Positions 36,021 to 44,386 of a DNA stretch of 64,000 nucleotides are shown one piece after another; the stretch's first letter is position 1; each line of letters starts with the position of its first letter. The DNA comes from Streptomyces verrucosisporus (GTDB taxonomy: Bacteria; Actinomycetota; Actinomycetes; Streptomycetales; Streptomycetaceae): the NCBI RefSeq assembly GCF_017114865.1, contig NZ_JADEYH010000012.1, forward strand, positions 1-64,000. The letters run 5' to 3'. Under the pieces are notes generated by a model. That model had not been told where the DNA came from and did no database searches. It worked only from the letters and a program-made list of their open reading frames with translations. A program made the position numbers and the translations under genes.

Positions 36021-36105
36021 GTGAGACTCTGGAAGCCCCGCGCACCGCAGCTGTTCTGCCTTGGGAATGAAGGCCGAACGGCAACCGCGGGTGCGAATCC
36101 CTCAC
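36021..36105 (+). ncRNA. candidate structured leader RNA before the 69-aa gene
   Basis: The interval 35871-36153 has no gene but folds on inspection. An outer stem pairs 36021-36025 with 36101-36105, an inner stem pairs 36037-36042 with 36086-36091, and a hairpin pairs 36058-36062 with 36070-36074 around a 7-nt GGGAATG loop. A T-loop-like GGGTGCGAATCCC sits at 36089-36101. It is not a standard tRNA and I cannot assign a riboswitch class. Confidence 0.35.
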
Positions 36106-36153
36106 GACCCACCACCGTTCCGGTCGGTCATTCAGTGTGGAGGACCATCCATC

Positions 36154-36363
36154 ATGGCAAAGGCGCTTCTCGGTTACGTCGGCGGTTCCGACCCCCGAGT
36201 CCTCGCCGAGATGCGACGGCTGCAGCAGCGTGTTCAGGACCTGGAATCCGAGCTGGTACGGATTCAGGCCGAGAACGACGCGCTGTCGGCCGCCGCTGCA
36301 CGGCACGGCGACTCGTTGCTGGAGAGCATCGACGTATCCAAGGCGGAGCCTGCGCTCACCTGA
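36154..36363 (+). CDS. small conserved coiled-coil protein upstream of smc
   Basis: 69-aa protein beginning MAKALLGYVGGSDPR, then a heptad-rich helix (about 18-50, LQQRVQDLESELVRIQAEN). A GGAGGA site is 8 nt upstream. The short length and strong coiled coil suggest a dimerising partner protein. Function unknown. Confidence 0.8.
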   Translation: MAKALLGYVGGSDPRVLAEMRRLQQRVQDLESELVRIQAENDALSAAAARHGDSLLESIDVSKAEPALT

Positions 36364-36541
36364 CCTCCCGGTCCGGGGAACGCAGCGCCAAGCCGCTGGA
36401 GAAAACTGCAAGGGACGCTTCGGCGTCCCTTCGTCGTTTCCGGCCGGAGCCGTGGCGCCTACCGTGTGATGTGCCCCACCCGTTCAGCGGCGAAACTCGC
36501 TTCGGCCGTGAAACGGGCACCTGGGAGTAAAGTCCGGGTAC

Positions 36542-39500
36542 GTGCACCTCAAGAGCCTGACCCTGCGCGGGTTCAAGTCCTTCGCCTCGGCCACGACACT
36601 GCGCTTCGAGCCGGGCATCACCTGCGTGGTGGGTCCCAACGGCTCCGGCAAGTCCAACGTCGTGGACGCCCTGTCGTGGGTGATGGGCGAGCAGGGCGCC
36701 AAGTCGCTGCGCGGCGGCAAGATGGAGGACGTCATCTTCGCGGGGACGGCGGGCCCTTCCGGCCGTCCCCCGCTCGGCCGGGCCGAGGTCTCCCTGACCA
36801 TCGACAACTCCGACGGTGCTCTGCCCATCGAGTACACCGAGGTCACCATCACGCGGATCATGTTCCGCAACGGCGGCAGCGAGTACCAGATCAACGGCGA
36901 CACCTGTCGGCTGCTGGACATCCAGGAGCTGCTGTCGGACTCCGGCATCGGCCGTGAGATGCACGTCATCGTCGGCCAGGGGCAGCTCGACTCCGTCCTG
37001 CACGCGGACCCGGCCGGCCGCCGGGCCTTCATCGAGGAGGCCGCCGGCGTCCTCAAGCACCGCAGGCGCAAGGAGAAGGCGTTGCGGAAACTGGACGCGA
37101 TGCAGGCCAACCTCGCCCGTGTCCAGGACCTCACCGACGAACTGCGCCGCCAGCTCAAGCCGCTGGGGCGGCAGGCGGCCGTCGCCCGCCGGGCCGCGGT
37201 GATCCAGGCGGACCTGCGCGACGCCCGGCTGCGGCTGCTGGCCGACGACCTGGTGGCCCTGCGCGCGGCACTGAAGGCCGAACTCGCCGACGAGGCCGCG
37301 CTCAAGGAGCGCAAGGAGTCGGTGGAGGCCGCGCTCGGGGAGGCGCTGCGGCATGAGGCGGCGCTGGAGCAGCAGGTCAGGGAGCTGTCCCCGCGGCTGG
37401 AGCAGGCGCAGCAGACCTGGTACGAGCTGTCGCAGCTCGCCGAGCGGGTGCGCGGCACCGTGAGCCTGGCCGACGCCCGGGTCCGCAGTGCGTCCGCCGA
37501 GCCCGTCGAGGAGCGCCGGGGGCGCGATCCGGAGGACATGGAGCGCGAGGCGGCCCGGGTCCGTGAGCAGGAGGCGGAGCTGACGGCCGCGCTGGAGGCG
37601 GCGAGCCGGGCTCTGGAGGACACCGTCGCCCACCGCGCGGAGCTGGAGCGCGCCCTGGCCGACGAGGAGCGGCGGCTGAAGGACGCCGCCCGCGCCATCG
37701 CCGACCGCCGCGAGGGGCTGGCCCGGCTGCACGGCCAGGTCACCGCCGCCCGCGGCCGGGCCACCTCCGCGCAGGCCGAGATCGACCGGCTGGCCATCGC
37801 CCGGGACGAGGCGGCCGAGCGCGCGGCGGCGGCCCGGGAGGAGTACGAGGCGCTGCGGGCCGAGGTGGACGGGCTGGACGCGGACGACGCCGAGCTGGCC
37901 GAGGGCCACGAGGCGGCCGGACGGGAGCTGGCCGGGGCCGAGGCGGAGCTGAGCGCGGCCCGCGAGGCGCTGTCGGTCGCCGAGCGGGAACGCGCGGCGA
38001 CCGCCGCCCGCCGTGACGCCCTGGCCCTGGGGCTGCGCCGCAAGGACGGCACCGGCACCCTGCTCGGCGCCGGCGGGGAACTCACCGGACTGCTCGGCCC
38101 GGCCGCCGAACTCCTCACCGTCACACCCGGTTTCGAGGTGCCCGTCGCCGCAGCTCTCGGCCCGGCCGCGGACGCCGTGGCCGTGGACGGCCCGGCCGCC
38201 GCCGCCGAAGCCCTGCGCCTGCTGCGCGGACAGGACGCCGGCCGTGCGGCGCTGCTGCTCGGCGGCGCGCCTTCGCAGGAGCCGCCCGGCGCCCCGGGCG
38301 TACCCGGTGCGCGGTGGGCCGCGCAGCTGGTGTCGGGGCCGGACGCCCTGCTGCCCGCCGTGCGGCGGCTGCTGCGCGGCGTGGTGGTGGTCGACGTCCT
38401 CCGGGACGCGGTGGAGCTGGTGACCGCCCGCCCGGAGCTGACCGCCGTCACCGTCGAGGGGGATCTGCTCGGCGCCCACTTCGCGCAGGGCGGTTCCGCC
38501 GGCGCGCCGTCGCTGCTGGAGGTACAGGCCTCGGTGGACGAGGCCGCCGCGGAGCTGGCCGAGCTGGACGGCCGCTGTGAGGTGCTGGCCGAGGAGCGGG
38601 AGAGGGCCCGGGAGCGGCGGCGCGAGTGTGCCGTCCGGGTCGAGGAGCTGGGGGCGCGGCGCAGCGCGGCCGACAGGGAGAGGTCGCAGGTCGCGGGCCG
38701 TCTCGGGCGGCTGGGTGGACAGGCGCGGGCCGCGGCGGGGGAGGCCGAGCGCGCGGCGGCGGCCGTGGCCAGGGCGGAGGAGGCGCTGGCGCGGGCCCGC
38801 GAGGAGGCCGAGGAGCTGGCCGGGCGGCTGGCGGCGGCCGAGGAGCAGCCGGGCGAGGAGGAGCCGGACACCTCGGTGCGCGACCGGCTGGCGGCCGACG
38901 GCGCCAACGCCCGGCAGACGGAGATGGAGGCCCGCCTCCAGGCGCGCACCCACGAGGAGAGGGTCAAGGGGCTCGCCGGACGAGCGGACTCCCTGGACCG
39001 GGCGGCGCGTGCCGAACGGGAGGCGCGGGCGCGCGCGGAGCGCCGGCGCACCCGGCTGCGGCACGAGCGGGAGGTGGCCTCGGCCGTCGCCTCCGGTGCC
39101 CGGCAGTTGCTGGCGCACGTGGAGGTGTCGCTGGCGCGTGCCGGGGAGGAGCGGGAGGCCGCCCGGAGCGCCAAGGCCGGGCGGGAGCGCGAACTGGCCG
39201 CCGAGCGCGACCGGGGGCGGCAGCTGAAGGAGGAGCTGGACAAGCTCACCGACTCCGTGCACCGCGGCGAGGTGCTGGGCGCCGAGAAGCGGCTGCGGAT
39301 CGAGCAGTTGGAGACCCGGTCCCTGGAGGAGCTGGGTGTGGAGCCGGCCGTACTGGTCCGTGAGTACGGCCCCGACCAGCCGGTGCCGCCGTCGCCGCCG
39401 GCCGATGGGGAGGAACTGCCCGAGGACCCCGGGCATCCGCGCAACCGCCTGGTCCCCTTCGTCCGTGCCGAGCAGGAGAAGCGGCTGCGGGCGGCCGAGC

Positions 39501-40108
39501 GGGCGTACCGGCAGCTGGGCAAGGTGAACCCGCTGGCGCTGGAGGAGTTCGCGGCCCTGGAGGAGCGGCACCGCTTCCTCGGCGAGCAGCTGGAGGACCT
39601 GAAGAAGACCCGCGCGGACCTGCTGCAGGTGGTCAGGGAGGTCGACGAGCGGGTCGAGCAGGTCTTCACCGAGGCGTACCGCGACACCGCCCGGGAGTTC
39701 GAGGGCGTCTTCTCCCGGCTGTTCCCCGGCGGCGAGGGGCGGCTGGTCCTCACCGACCCGGAGAACATGCTCACCACGGGGGTGGACGTCGAGGCCCGGC
39801 CGCCGGGGAAGAAGGTCAAGCGGCTGTCGCTGCTGTCGGGAGGCGAACGCTCGCTGACGGCCGTGGCGCTGCTGGTGTCGATCTTCAAGGCGCGGCCCAG
39901 CCCGTTCTACGTCATGGACGAGGTCGAGGCGGCGCTGGACGACACCAACCTCCAGCGGCTGATCGGGATCATGAGGGAGCTCCAGGAGAGTTCCCAGCTC
40001 ATCGTGATCACCCACCAGAAGCGGACCATGGAGGTCGCCGACGCCCTGTACGGCGTCTCGATGCAGGGCGACGGGGTGTCCAAGGTCATCAGCCAGCGGC
40101 TCCGCTGA
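36542..40108 (+). CDS. smc: chromosome segregation ATPase SMC
   Basis: 1188-aa condensin. It has Walker A GPNGSGKSNVVDAL (about 30), two long Glu/Arg/Ala coiled coils (about 165-500 and 680-1010), a hinge between them, the ABC signature LLSGGERSL (about 1097) and Walker B VMDEVEAALDD (about 1122). It works with ScpAB, encoded elsewhere, to compact sporulation chromosomes. GTG start at 36542. Confidence 0.97.
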   Translation: MHLKSLTLRGFKSFASATTLRFEPGITCVVGPNGSGKSNVVDALSWVMGEQGAKSLRGGKMEDVIFAGTAGPSGRPPLGRAEVSLTIDNSDGALPIEYTEVTITRIMFRNGGSEYQINGDTCRLLDIQELLSDSGIGREMHVIVGQGQLDSVLHADPAGRRAFIEEAAGVLKHRRRKEKALRKLDAMQANLARVQDLTDELRRQLKPLGRQAAVARRAAVIQADLRDARLRLLADDLVALRAALKAELADEAALKERKESVEAALGEALRHEAALEQQVRELSPRLEQAQQTWYELSQLAERVRGTVSLADARVRSASAEPVEERRGRDPEDMEREAARVREQEAELTAALEAASRALEDTVAHRAELERALADEERRLKDAARAIADRREGLARLHGQVTAARGRATSAQAEIDRLAIARDEAAERAAAAREEYEALRAEVDGLDADDAELAEGHEAAGRELAGAEAELSAAREALSVAERERAATAARRDALALGLRRKDGTGTLLGAGGELTGLLGPAAELLTVTPGFEVPVAAALGPAADAVAVDGPAAAAEALRLLRGQDAGRAALLLGGAPSQEPPGAPGVPGARWAAQLVSGPDALLPAVRRLLRGVVVVDVLRDAVELVTARPELTAVTVEGDLLGAHFAQGGSAGAPSLLEVQASVDEAAAELAELDGRCEVLAEERERARERRRECAVRVEELGARRSAADRERSQVAGRLGRLGGQARAAAGEAERAAAAVARAEEALARAREEAEELAGRLAAAEEQPGEEEPDTSVRDRLAADGANARQTEMEARLQARTHEERVKGLAGRADSLDRAARAEREARARAERRRTRLRHEREVASAVASGARQLLAHVEVSLARAGEEREAARSAKAGRERELAAERDRGRQLKEELDKLTDSVHRGEVLGAEKRLRIEQLETRSLEELGVEPAVLVREYGPDQPVPPSPPADGEELPEDPGHPRNRLVPFVRAEQEKRLRAAERAYRQLGKVNPLALEEFAALEERHRFLGEQLEDLKKTRADLLQVVREVDERVEQVFTEAYRDTAREFEGVFSRLFPGGEGRLVLTDPENMLTTGVDVEARPPGKKVKRLSLLSGGERSLTAVALLVSIFKARPSPFYVMDEVEAALDDTNLQRLIGIMRELQESSQLIVITHQKRTMEVADALYGVSMQGDGVSKVISQRLR

Positions 40109-40220
40109 GCTTTCCCGGCGAGGAGCGGTGCCGGGCGGGATGCCCCGGCCCTTCACTCATGCTTCACTTCCTGAACGAAAAATGTTACAGCCTGAGACTG
40201 TTCCGGATGTCTCTCCTCTA

Positions 40221-40248
40221 TTGACTTCAATTTTTGAATGAATAGTCT
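40221..40248 (+). promoter_or_regulatory. glcP promoter with central palindrome
   Basis: TTGACT (40221-40226), 16-bp spacer, TAGTCT (40243-40248). The palindrome TTCAA-TTT-TTGAA (40226-40238) sits in the spacer. The 40109-40365 gap is notably A/T-rich in this part and has no gene. Confidence 0.5.
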
Positions 40249-40365
40249 CTGCATGGTCTGCCATGCCTTCAAGCGGCGGCATGCGGTTGCGTGTGCCGGG
40301 TAAAAGGCGGCAACCACTTGGCACCCCACCCGGCATCGCCGCCGGGAACCGCAGGAGTACACAAC

Positions 40366-41799
40366 GTGACCAGCACCGCGCAGGTGAGGCCGGACGGACC
40401 GGGCGCCCCGGCCGGACGGCAGCAGCACCTCAGACACGTCGCCTTCATCGCAGCCGCGGCGGCGATGGGAGGCTTCCTCTTCGGCTACGACAGCTCCGTC
40501 ATCAACGGCGCGGTCGAGGGCATCCGGGGCAGATTCGACGTCGCCTCCGGCGTGCTGGCGCAGATCATCGCCGCCGCCCTGATCGGCGCCGCGATCGGCG
40601 CGGCCACCGCGGGCCGGCTCGCCGACCGGCTCGGCCGCATCCGGGTGATGCAGATCGCCGCGGTGCTCTTCGGCCTCAGCGCCGTCGGCTCCATGCTCCC
40701 CTTCACCATGTGGGACCTGGCCTTCTGGCGGACCCTGGGCGGCGTCGCCATCGGCATGGCCTCGGTGATCGCGCCCGCCTACATCGCCGAGGTGGCCCCG
40801 GCCGAGCACCGCGGCCGGCTCGCCTCCTTCCAGCAGGCCGCGATCGTGCTGGGCATCGCCGTGTCCCAGCTGGTCAACTGGGGCGTGCTCAACCTCGCCG
40901 ACGGCGAGCAGCGCGGCAGTCTGCTGGGCGTGGAGGCCTGGCAGCTCATGCTCGGCATCGAGCTCGCCCCCGCCCTGCTGTACGGACTGCTGACCCTGCG
41001 CATACCCGAGTCCCCGCGCCACCTCGTCGCCCAGGGACGCACGGACGAGGCCAGGGCCGTCCTCGCGGGCGTCGAGGCCCGGGGGAGCGACCTGGACGCC
41101 AGGATCGCCGAAATCCGCGAGCGCATGCGCGGCGAGCGCAGGCCGAGCCCGCGCGACCTGCTGGGAGGGCGCTTCGGTCTGCTGCCGATCGTCTGGGTGG
41201 GCATCGGCCTGTCGCTGTTCCAGCAGCTGGTTGGCATCAACGTGATCTTCTACTACAGCGCCTCGCTGTGGCAGTCGGTCGGCATCGACCCCGGCAGCTC
41301 GTTCTTCTACTCCTTCACCACCTCGATCATCAACATCGTCGGCACGGTGATCGCGATGCTCCTGGTGGACCGGGTCGGACGCAGGCCGCTGGCCCTGACC
41401 GGCTCCGCGGGCATGGCGCTCTCGCTGGGCGCCGCGGCCTGGGCCTTCTCCTTCAAGAGCGGTACCGGCGACGACATCACGCTGCCCGACACCCAGGGCA
41501 CGGTCGCGCTGATCGCCGCGCACTCCTTCGTGCTCTTCTTCGCCCTCTCCTGGGGCGTGGTGGTCTGGGTGATGCTCGGCGAGATGTTCCCCAACCGCAT
41601 CCGCGCCGCCGCCCTCGGCGTCGCAGCCGGAGCCCAGTGGGTGGCGAACTGGCTGATCACCGTCACCTTCCCGAGCCTGTCGGACTGGAACCTGTCGGGC
41701 GCGTACGTCATCTACACCGTCTTCGCGGCCCTGTCGATCCCGTTCGTCCTGAAGTTCGTGCCGGAGACCAAGGGCAGGGCACTGGAGGAGATGGGCTGA
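40366..41799 (+). CDS. glcP: MFS sugar-proton symporter, glucose permease
   Basis: 477-aa major facilitator of the sugar porter type, 12 membrane helices. It has GFLFGYDSSVINGA in helix 1, the cytosolic GRLADRLGR loop, PESPRHL before the central loop, QQLVGINVIFYYSA in helix 7 and the C-terminal PETKGRALEEM. The S. coelicolor gene at this position, between smc and ftsY, is glcP1, the main glucose permease. The GTG at 40366 has a CAGGAG site. Confidence 0.88.
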   Translation: MTSTAQVRPDGPGAPAGRQQHLRHVAFIAAAAAMGGFLFGYDSSVINGAVEGIRGRFDVASGVLAQIIAAALIGAAIGAATAGRLADRLGRIRVMQIAAVLFGLSAVGSMLPFTMWDLAFWRTLGGVAIGMASVIAPAYIAEVAPAEHRGRLASFQQAAIVLGIAVSQLVNWGVLNLADGEQRGSLLGVEAWQLMLGIELAPALLYGLLTLRIPESPRHLVAQGRTDEARAVLAGVEARGSDLDARIAEIRERMRGERRPSPRDLLGGRFGLLPIVWVGIGLSLFQQLVGINVIFYYSASLWQSVGIDPGSSFFYSFTTSIINIVGTVIAMLLVDRVGRRPLALTGSAGMALSLGAAAWAFSFKSGTGDDITLPDTQGTVALIAAHSFVLFFALSWGVVVWVMLGEMFPNRIRAAALGVAAGAQWVANWLITVTFPSLSDWNLSGAYVIYTVFAALSIPFVLKFVPETKGRALEEMG

Positions 41800-41838
41800 C
41801 CCGCGTCCAGGCCCCGCGCCACGGCCCGCCCACGCGGC

Positions 41839-41884
41839 GACGAGCGCCGTTTCGGCCCGCCCACGGGCCGAAACGGCGCTCGTC
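41839..41884. terminator. glcP terminator
   Basis: 20-bp perfect stem (41839-41858 with 41865-41884) and a 6-nt loop between glcP and ftsY. Confidence 0.85.
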
Positions 41885-42006
41885 CGCGTCCTTGACCGAT
41901 ACTGGGACGCGTTGTGACTCCGGCTCCGAAGGAGCTTCTCGCCCGGCCCGAACGGCTCTGCGGCGGGCAGACCCTGCCCGTGACGCAGGTAACTCTCTAG
42001 GGAACC

Positions 42007-43248
42007 ATGGACATCCTCATTCTCGTTGTCGTCATCGCCGTGGTCGCCGTCGTGGCGATCGGCGGACTGGTGGTCACCGGCGTCCGCAGGAAGAAGACGC
42101 CACGGCTGGACCGCTCCGCACCGCCCCCGACCATCACCGCGCCCCCGACCGAACCGCAGGTCGGCGAGGAGGCCGGGCCTCCCCGCGCGGAGGAACGCCG
42201 CACCATCGAAGAGGTCGAGCTGCCGCAGCCCCCGGTCGGGGCGACGGACGCGGAAGCGGCGGCGCCCCCCGCGCCCCCGCAGCCGGAGGCCCCCGAGATC
42301 GAGGTGCCCGCGCCCACCGCCGGACGCCTGGTGCGGCTGCGCGAGCGCCTGTCGCGGTCCCAGAACACCCTGGGCCGCGGTCTGCTCACCCTGCTCTCCC
42401 GCGACCACCTCGACGAGGACACCTGGGAGGAGATCGAGGACACCCTGCTCACCGCCGACGTCGGCGTCGCCCCCACCCAGGAGCTGGTCGAGCGGCTGCG
42501 CGAGCGGGTGAGGGTACTGGGCACCCGTACCCCCGCCGAACTGCGCGCGCTGCTGCGCGAGGAACTGCTGGCCCTGATCGGCACCGACCTGGACCGCACC
42601 GTCCACACCGAGGGCGGCGTGTCCTCCGAGGGCGTGGTGCGGCCGGGCGTGGTGCTGGTCGTCGGCGTCAACGGCACAGGCAAGACCACCACCACCGGCA
42701 AGCTCGCCCGCGTCCTGGTCGCCGACGGCAGGTCGGTCGTGCTCGGCGCCGCCGACACCTTCCGCGCCGCCGCCGCCGACCAGCTCCAGACCTGGGGCGA
42801 GCGCGTCGGCGCCCGTACCGTGCGCGGCCCCGAGGGCGGCGACCCGGCCTCGGTCGCCTTCGACGCGGTCAAGGAGGGCATCGGCGAGAGCGCGGACGTG
42901 GTGCTCATCGACACCGCGGGACGGCTGCACACCAAGACCGGCCTGATGGACGAGCTGGGCAAGGTCAAGCGAGTGGTGGAGAAGCACGGCCCGGTCGACG
43001 AGGTCCTGCTTGTCCTGGACGCCACCACCGGCCAGAACGGGCTGATCCAGGCCCGGGTCTTCGCCGAGGTCGTGGACATCACCGGCATCGTGCTCACCAA
43101 GCTCGACGGCACGGCCAAGGGCGGCATCGTCATCGCCGTCCAGCGCGAGCTGAACGTCCCGGTCAAGCTGGTGGGCCTGGGCGAGGGGGCGGACGATCTG
43201 GCGCCGTTCGAGCCGGAGGCGTTCGTCGACGCCCTGATCGGCGACTGA
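42007..43248 (+). CDS. ftsY: signal recognition particle receptor FtsY
   Basis: 413-aa GTPase. It has an N-terminal membrane helix (about 2-24, ILILVVVIAVVAVVAIGGLVV), an acidic Pro-rich A region and the NG domain with GVNGTGKTTTTGKLA (about 219), DTAGR, and TKLDGTAKGG. It docks SRP (Ffh, encoded in this window) at the membrane. Having a full transmembrane segment is typical of actinobacterial FtsY. Confidence 0.96.
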   Translation: MDILILVVVIAVVAVVAIGGLVVTGVRRKKTPRLDRSAPPPTITAPPTEPQVGEEAGPPRAEERRTIEEVELPQPPVGATDAEAAAPPAPPQPEAPEIEVPAPTAGRLVRLRERLSRSQNTLGRGLLTLLSRDHLDEDTWEEIEDTLLTADVGVAPTQELVERLRERVRVLGTRTPAELRALLREELLALIGTDLDRTVHTEGGVSSEGVVRPGVVLVVGVNGTGKTTTTGKLARVLVADGRSVVLGAADTFRAAAADQLQTWGERVGARTVRGPEGGDPASVAFDAVKEGIGESADVVLIDTAGRLHTKTGLMDELGKVKRVVEKHGPVDEVLLVLDATTGQNGLIQARVFAEVVDITGIVLTKLDGTAKGGIVIAVQRELNVPVKLVGLGEGADDLAPFEPEAFVDALIGD

Positions 43249-43267
43249 CGTACCGGGGGCACCGGGC

Positions 43268-43303
43268 GCCCCGCCGCGCGCACGGCCGAGGCCGCGGCGG
43301 GGC
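43268..43303. terminator. bidirectional terminator between ftsY and the prim-pol gene
   Basis: 11-bp perfect stem (43268-43278 with 43293-43303) between convergent genes. Confidence 0.65.
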
Positions 43304-43312
43304 CCGGAAGGT

Positions 43313-44002
43313 TCAGGAACCGGGCAGCTCGCGGTGGCAGACGTACGCCAGGGTGCCCAGCAGCAGCCTGGCCTGCGGGGGACGGCCGGCCCCCTCCAGC
43401 GTGGGCGGCCGCAGCCACCGGACCGGGCCGAGCCCGCCGAGGTCGGAGGGCGGAGCGGTGACGTGGTCGCCCGGGCCGAGGCCGTGCAGATCGAGCACGG
43501 CGTCGTCCCAGCCCATCCGGTACAGCAGACGGGGGAGGCCGGCGGCGGCGCCGGTGGCCACGAAGAACCAGGCGCGGCCGTGCGGGGTGACGGCGACCGG
43601 CCCGAGCGGCAGCCCCATCCGCTCCAGCCGGGCCAGCGCGCGGCGCCCGGCGGACTCGGAGACCTCGATGACGTCGAAGGCGCGGCCCACCGGCAGCAGC
43701 AGGGCCGAGCCCGGAACCCGCTCCCAGGCCGCGGTCGCCTCGTCCAGCGTCGCGCCGGCCGGCACCAGGAGCGACTCGTCCAGGGGGTGGGCGCCTGGTG
43801 AGGGGCACCGCGGGGTGCCGCAGGAGCACTCGGTCCGGCCGCCGACACGCGTGGCGCGCGCTCCCGGGACCACGTCCCAGCCCCACAGACCGGTGTACTC
43901 GGCCACCGCCGTGCACACCGGGGCGCGGCGGTGGCGCCGGGTGCCGGACCGCAACTCCCGGAGCTCCCGGATCTCGCGGATGCTGCCGATTGTGAAGCCC
44001 AT
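43313..44002 (-). CDS. bifunctional DNA primase/polymerase-like protein
   Basis: 229-aa protein similar to actinobacterial prim-pol (AEP) domain proteins: the zinc-knuckle region CSCGTPRCPSPGAHP followed by a fold with GRAFDVIEVSE. The catalytic acidic motif of true primases is incomplete (a D-x-E variant at most), so polymerase activity is uncertain. It is conserved next to nsdA in Streptomyces. Start ATG 44002 was chosen by family length and because the longer frame is unsupported. Confidence 0.75.
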   Translation of the reverse strand: MGFTIGSIREIRELRELRSGTRRHRRAPVCTAVAEYTGLWGWDVVPGARATRVGGRTECSCGTPRCPSPGAHPLDESLLVPAGATLDEATAAWERVPGSALLLPVGRAFDVIEVSESAGRRALARLERMGLPLGPVAVTPHGRAWFFVATGAAAGLPRLLYRMGWDDAVLDLHGLGPGDHVTAPPSDLGGLGPVRWLRPPTLEGAGRPPQARLLLGTLAYVCHRELPGS

Positions 44003-44386
44003 GCCCCCTCCAACGGGTCCCGCGTGCTCTTGGTTACGAAACCGTCGCACAGAGCGACGCCGGGCGGTCCGGGTCGAAGCGGGGCGACGGGATCTCTGTG
44101 AGGGGGTGCGCCGGTCTTCGCGCGCCCCCGGTGTGCATCGCTTCAACCGGTTGTGGCCGCCCTGGGTCAAGTGAACCGCGCGAAACGCTGCTTGAGTTCA
44201 TTCGAAGGGGTGGCGAATGGTGGCGGTTTTGCAATTTCACTCGTCACGCCAGTGATCGTAGGATTACTTTCGGTTCACACGGTGGCACAGAGGCACGGAG
44301 AGACGCCCTGCGTGCGCCTATGCCAGAGGCATGCCGAGAGGGCATCCGAGGACAGGACGCGTACGGGCCGGGATGGGGGCGTTCCA

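Noticed and set aside
36021-36114. tRNA (possibly selenocysteine) at the T-arm-like motif before the 69-aa gene
   Set aside because: The acceptor strands do not pair over seven bases, the T-loop has TGCGAAT instead of TTCGAAT, and no anticodon arm fits.
36058-36120. Cobalamin riboswitch suggested by GGGAA and GGTGCGAATCC
   Set aside because: Spacing between the two motifs is too long and the B12 box CCAGGAGACC is missing.
36356-40156. Reverse-strand 1266-aa ORF opposite smc
   Set aside because: It is a GC-bias shadow of smc with no protein family features. Similar long antisense ORFs occur opposite most genes here.
40153-44013. 1286-aa reverse ORF and 1303-aa forward shadow across glcP and ftsY
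   Set aside because: Both run through well-supported genes in other frames and show no domains.
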